Source: Aquimarina sp. (GTDB taxonomy: Bacteria > Bacteroidota > Bacteroidia > Flavobacteriales > Flavobacteriaceae). Taken from it: a stretch of 23,145 nucleotides of DNA. The DNA is taken from NCBI GenBank assembly GCA_020628975.1, contig JAHDEF010000010.1, positions 1 to 23,145 of the forward strand, in the 5' to 3' direction. This document shows, piece by piece, positions 20,677 through 23,145 of this stretch (position 1 is the stretch's first letter; every line of letters starts with the position of its first letter). The notes under the pieces were generated by a model. It was not told where the DNA came from. It worked only from the letters and a program-made list of their open reading frames with translations, and made no database searches. The position numbers were made by a program, and so were the translations under genes.

Positions 20677-21925
20677 CAGTAGTATGGTTTATTTTTAGTT
20701 CCTTGAATGGAATATTGTCTAATTCTTTCTTTAAAGATTCAATATATGTAAAATACGCTTTTTTATGCGCTTCTGGTAGATCTTTAGCACTTGGTAATTT
20801 ATGTCGATACGGATCAACTTGCTTACCGTTTACCCAAAACCTATAACAAACATGCGGACCTGTTGCTAAGCCCGTACTACCTACACGCCCTATCATTTGC
20901 CCTTGTTTAACCACTTGCCCTTTCTTTACATCAATTTTCGACATGTGTAAGTATTGTGTACTGTACTTTTGATTATGTCGAACTTTTACATATTTACCAT
21001 TCCCCCTAGTATAACCTGCTTTTTCTACAGTTCCGTTAGCTGTCGACCAAATCGGTGTTCCGTGGGGTGCGGCATAATCTGTTCCCTTATGCGCTTTCCA
21101 TCTTTTTTGTACAGGGTGAAAGCGTCTTGGCGAAAATCGTGAAGAAATTCGGCTAAACTGAAGTGGTGCTTTCAGAAAAAAGCTTTGTAACGATTTTGCC
21201 TTTTCGTCGTAATATGATGTTAAAGCAGTTTTGTCTTCAGGTATTTCGTATTCAAAGCCGTAGAAAGGAGTCCCGTTATGCTCAAATACGGCGGCTTCAA
21301 CGCCTTTAACACCTACATAAGTGCCGTCTTCTAAATATTTATCGTAATAAATAATCTTAAATCGATCGCCTTTCTGTATTCTAAAAAAGTCAATATTCCA
21401 TTGGTAAATTCCTGCGATAAGATGTGTCAAGTAAGCGGAACCATGATCTTTTTGAATGGCTTCAGAAAGTGAGGATTCTATAATTCCGTTCAACACTTTA
21501 CGCTTAGTGATTACTTTTTTATGTTTATTTTCTACATAAATAGAATCAGAAAGATTAATGATGGTGTAGTCTACCTTGTTTTTTTGATAAATAAAAGCCT
21601 TGATATGGTGAAGACTATCTTTTGATTTTAGTATGGTATAAGGTTTTCCTGCGTTAATTCTGGCTACGTTAAAACTATCTTTTACTTTGTTAGAAATTTC
21701 AAAAACAGTAGATCGACCAACCCCATTCTCATCCATTATAGTTCCAAAACTATCGCCAGGTTGAATAGTGTCATTAATGACTTCATAATTATCTAAAAAG
21801 AATCCATATTTTTTTACCAATTCAGGGTATTCAACACATGCGGTTTTTTTGGGAACTTCTTTTTTTTGACACCCAACAAGTAGTCCAAACAAACAGCAGT
21901 AACTGGCAATTAGAAACTTTTTCAT
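20612..21925 (-). CDS. M23-family metallopeptidase lipoprotein with HxC zinc motif
   Basis: The start is set at the ATG 21923-21925, one base after the preceding stop, which yields a lipoprotein signal (MKKFLIASYC, lipobox LVGC, Cys19). A further 18 N-terminal residues would destroy it. The 437-residue product has an N-terminal region of LysM/OapA-like repeats (about 35-250) and a C-terminal peptidase M23 domain (about 270-375). Landmarks are H279 and D283 in HKGTDYAAPHGTPIWSTANG, H327 in YLHMSK and TGLATGPHVCYRFWVNGKQV. The usual HxH is H358-V-C360, so the last zinc ligand would be Cys. M23 enzymes cut peptidoglycan cross-links. The C-terminus runs 65 bases into pgi, an unusually long overlap. 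Confidence 0.87.
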   Translation of the reverse strand: MKKFLIASYCCLFGLLVGCQKKEVPKKTACVEYPELVKKYGFFLDNYEVINDTIQPGDSFGTIMDENGVGRSTVFEISNKVKDSFNVARINAGKPYTILKSKDSLHHIKAFIYQKNKVDYTIINLSDSIYVENKHKKVITKRKVLNGIIESSLSEAIQKDHGSAYLTHLIAGIYQWNIDFFRIQKGDRFKIIYYDKYLEDGTYVGVKGVEAAVFEHNGTPFYGFEYEIPEDKTALTSYYDEKAKSLQSFFLKAPLQFSRISSRFSPRRFHPVQKRWKAHKGTDYAAPHGTPIWSTANGTVEKAGYTRGNGKYVKVRHNQKYSTQYLHMSKIDVKKGQVVKQGQMIGRVGSTGLATGPHVCYRFWVNGKQVDPYRHKLPSAKDLPEAHKKAYFTYIESLKKELDNIPFKELKINHTTDEITFTESDGNKSLESATRAL

Positions 21926-21926
21926 T

Positions 21927-22895
21927 TTATTTATCATTGTTAAATAATGCGGTAATCCACGACTTACCCCATTCGGCACGTTCTTCTTCTGTCCATAAGG
22001 TTGGAAAAAAACTAATGCGCTGAAAGCTTGGGGGTAAAAACTTTCTCCAATTGGTGCCTCCTGTACCTATAGCTTCTTCTTTTCCTTTACTTAAATGGTG
22101 CAAAGCAGCCTTTAAATGTGCCAAACACCAGTTGACATTTACATTACGATCAAAATTACGTAATGTTTCAATGAGCTCTAAATTTTGCTGATCGGAAATA
22201 CTTAATCTTCGATAGCAGTCATATATGGTATTGTGTTCGACTTGATTTGCAATTCGCAACAATCGAGGCGTATAGCGCTTTTCAAATTGTTTTAAAGTAA
22301 GGGTTTTTTCACCAGTATCTTTTTCTGTAGCACCGTATTTCCAATATAGATATTGGTACTTATCTTCAATACTACTCCAATCATTAATCATATGACGGCG
22401 TTCTTCGTGCACTAAATTTTCAAGCCCTGTGGTGTAAACTTCAATCATTCGATATTGCACTGATTGAAAACCACTAGCGGGTATTAGCGACAAACGGAAT
22501 TGTAAGAATTGCTCTTTTTCCATACCCTTTGCCATCACTTCAAAAGAATTTTCTAGTATTTCAAAATAGCGATTTACTCGTTTTATGCGTTCGGTAAAAA
22601 ACTTAACAGATAAATTAGGCTTATTAGTAATTTGAGTGATTTCGTGAAGTACTAGTTTAAAATACAGCTCGGTAATCTGATGATAAGTAATAAAAATAGT
22701 TTCGTCAGGGAAATGCGTGTAAGGTATTTGTAAACTTAATAAAGTATCTAAGTGCAAGTAATCCCAATAAGTAAGGAATCGGTCATGCAATAAGCCATCT
22801 AAAAAAGCGCCTAAGTCTTGACCCGAATTTTTATACTTTTCTTCTAATGATTTTATACGAGTAACGATCTCTGGGGCTAGTGCTTCTTCATTCAT
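21927..22895 (-). CDS. kynA: Tryptophan 2,3-dioxygenase family protein
   Basis: The 322-residue heme enzyme cleaves the indole ring of L-tryptophan to N-formylkynurenine. The substrate-binding His lies in TYHQITELYFKLVLHEI near 69-85. The active-site Arg region is RLSLIPASGFQSVQYRMIEV near 133-152. The heme-ligand helix is NWCLAHLKAALHHL near 255-268, and the loop AIGTGGTNWRKFLPP near 275-289 completes the pocket. Length and order fit the all-helical TDO family. It starts five bases after the DUF3108 gene and ends one base before the M23 gene, so co-translation is likely. The next kynurenine-pathway genes are not in this window. Assignment to the family is firm; the physiological role is inferred. 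Confidence 0.9.
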   Translation of the reverse strand: MNEEALAPEIVTRIKSLEEKYKNSGQDLGAFLDGLLHDRFLTYWDYLHLDTLLSLQIPYTHFPDETIFITYHQITELYFKLVLHEITQITNKPNLSVKFFTERIKRVNRYFEILENSFEVMAKGMEKEQFLQFRLSLIPASGFQSVQYRMIEVYTTGLENLVHEERRHMINDWSSIEDKYQYLYWKYGATEKDTGEKTLTLKQFEKRYTPRLLRIANQVEHNTIYDCYRRLSISDQQNLELIETLRNFDRNVNVNWCLAHLKAALHHLSKGKEEAIGTGGTNWRKFLPPSFQRISFFPTLWTEEERAEWGKSWITALFNNDK

Positions 22896-22900
22896 GGGTG

Positions 22901-23145
22901 TTAATTCACTTTTGAAAGTGGATGTTTTAATCCTCTGTATTCACTTAAGCTTGCAGTAACTGATCCTACAGCAATGTCAGCAGTTATTTTAACTGGAATT
23001 TTGTTTTTATCGTTACTTATCCAAATGGTAAGGCTTTCTTCTTCTTTAAAAACCCGATCAGCCATTACTATTGGGCGAAACTTTAAGCAGTTTATTTTGC
23101 CAAATTTAGTTCTTACAGTTTGTGTACCCAAATATTTTAGCTTGA
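22901..23145 (-). CDS. DUF3108 protein, C-terminal part (cut by the window edge)
   Basis: The frame is open to the right edge. The codon at 23129-23131 reads TTG, an internal leucine in KLKYLGTQTVRTKFG, so this is the C-terminal ~80 residues of a longer gene. LKFRPIVMADRVFKEEESLT and LTIWISNDKNKIPVKITADI are diagnostic of DUF3108, a periplasmic beta-rich family (usually ~240-270 residues) whose function is unknown. The end, GLKHPLSKVN, is typical. It is the first visible gene of the DUF3108-kynA-M23-pgi operon; the promoter must lie outside the window. Confidence 0.85.
   Translation of the reverse strand, partial: KLKYLGTQTVRTKFGKINCLKFRPIVMADRVFKEEESLTIWISNDKNKIPVKITADIAVGSVTASLSEYRGLKHPLSKVN

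Overview
The window looks like chromosomal DNA of a marine-type Flavobacteriaceae (Bacteroidetes). The DNA is visibly AT-rich and genes lack clear Shine-Dalgarno sequences. Several start regions carry TAnnTTTG-type -7 elements. Family markers include type IX secretion (T9SS) C-terminal sorting modules, a DnaE polymerase with a fused N-terminal proofreading exonuclease, a YwqK-like lipid/surface protein, a stand-alone carboxypeptidase-regulatory-like domain, and flavobacterial forms of TrmB, tryptophan 2,3-dioxygenase and DUF3108. No rRNA, tRNA, CRISPR array, phage module or intact insertion sequence was seen.

Left part (1-5614): a hairpin-rich non-coding stretch, then two small exported-protein genes on the minus strand, each with a rho-independent terminator. 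Next comes a phosphate block on the plus strand: a PiT-family phosphate permease, a PhoU-like (DUF47) cytoplasmic extension, an OmpR/PhoB-type response regulator and a PhoR-type histidine kinase. The permease and PhoU-like part are separated by a frame change at a run of nine A. The region upstream of the permease holds four ACATT words exactly 11 bases apart and a separate perfect 7-4-7 direct repeat. This is the geometry of PhoB/PhoP boxes, and a weaker copy lies before the regulator gene. The layout suggests a self-contained phosphate-sensing and uptake locus.

Middle part (5730-10430): a tight plus-strand operon of trmB, a LysE-family exporter and an alkyltransferase-like protein. It is followed by about 300 bases with three perfect long inverted repeats and then a small zinc-ribbon gene. 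Convergent to this is a minus-strand surface-glycan set: a WbpD/WlbB-like N-acetyltransferase, a WbpB/WlbA-like sugar dehydrogenase and a PlsC-like acyltransferase.

Right part (10451-23145): the large dnaE gene, a mini-protein made of little more than a signal peptide and a T9SS sorting module, then a minus-strand series. This series holds a formylglycine-generating-enzyme lipoprotein, a GH86-agarase-like exported protein that seems to have lost its catalytic glutamates, and a small four-helix membrane protein. It ends in an operon of DUF3108 (cut by the window edge), tryptophan 2,3-dioxygenase, an M23 lipoprotein peptidase with a Cys in the HxH zinc motif, and glucose-6-phosphate isomerase. 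The best candidates for something new are the phased ACATT array with the frameshifted permease-PhoU gene, and the probable GH86 pseudoenzyme.
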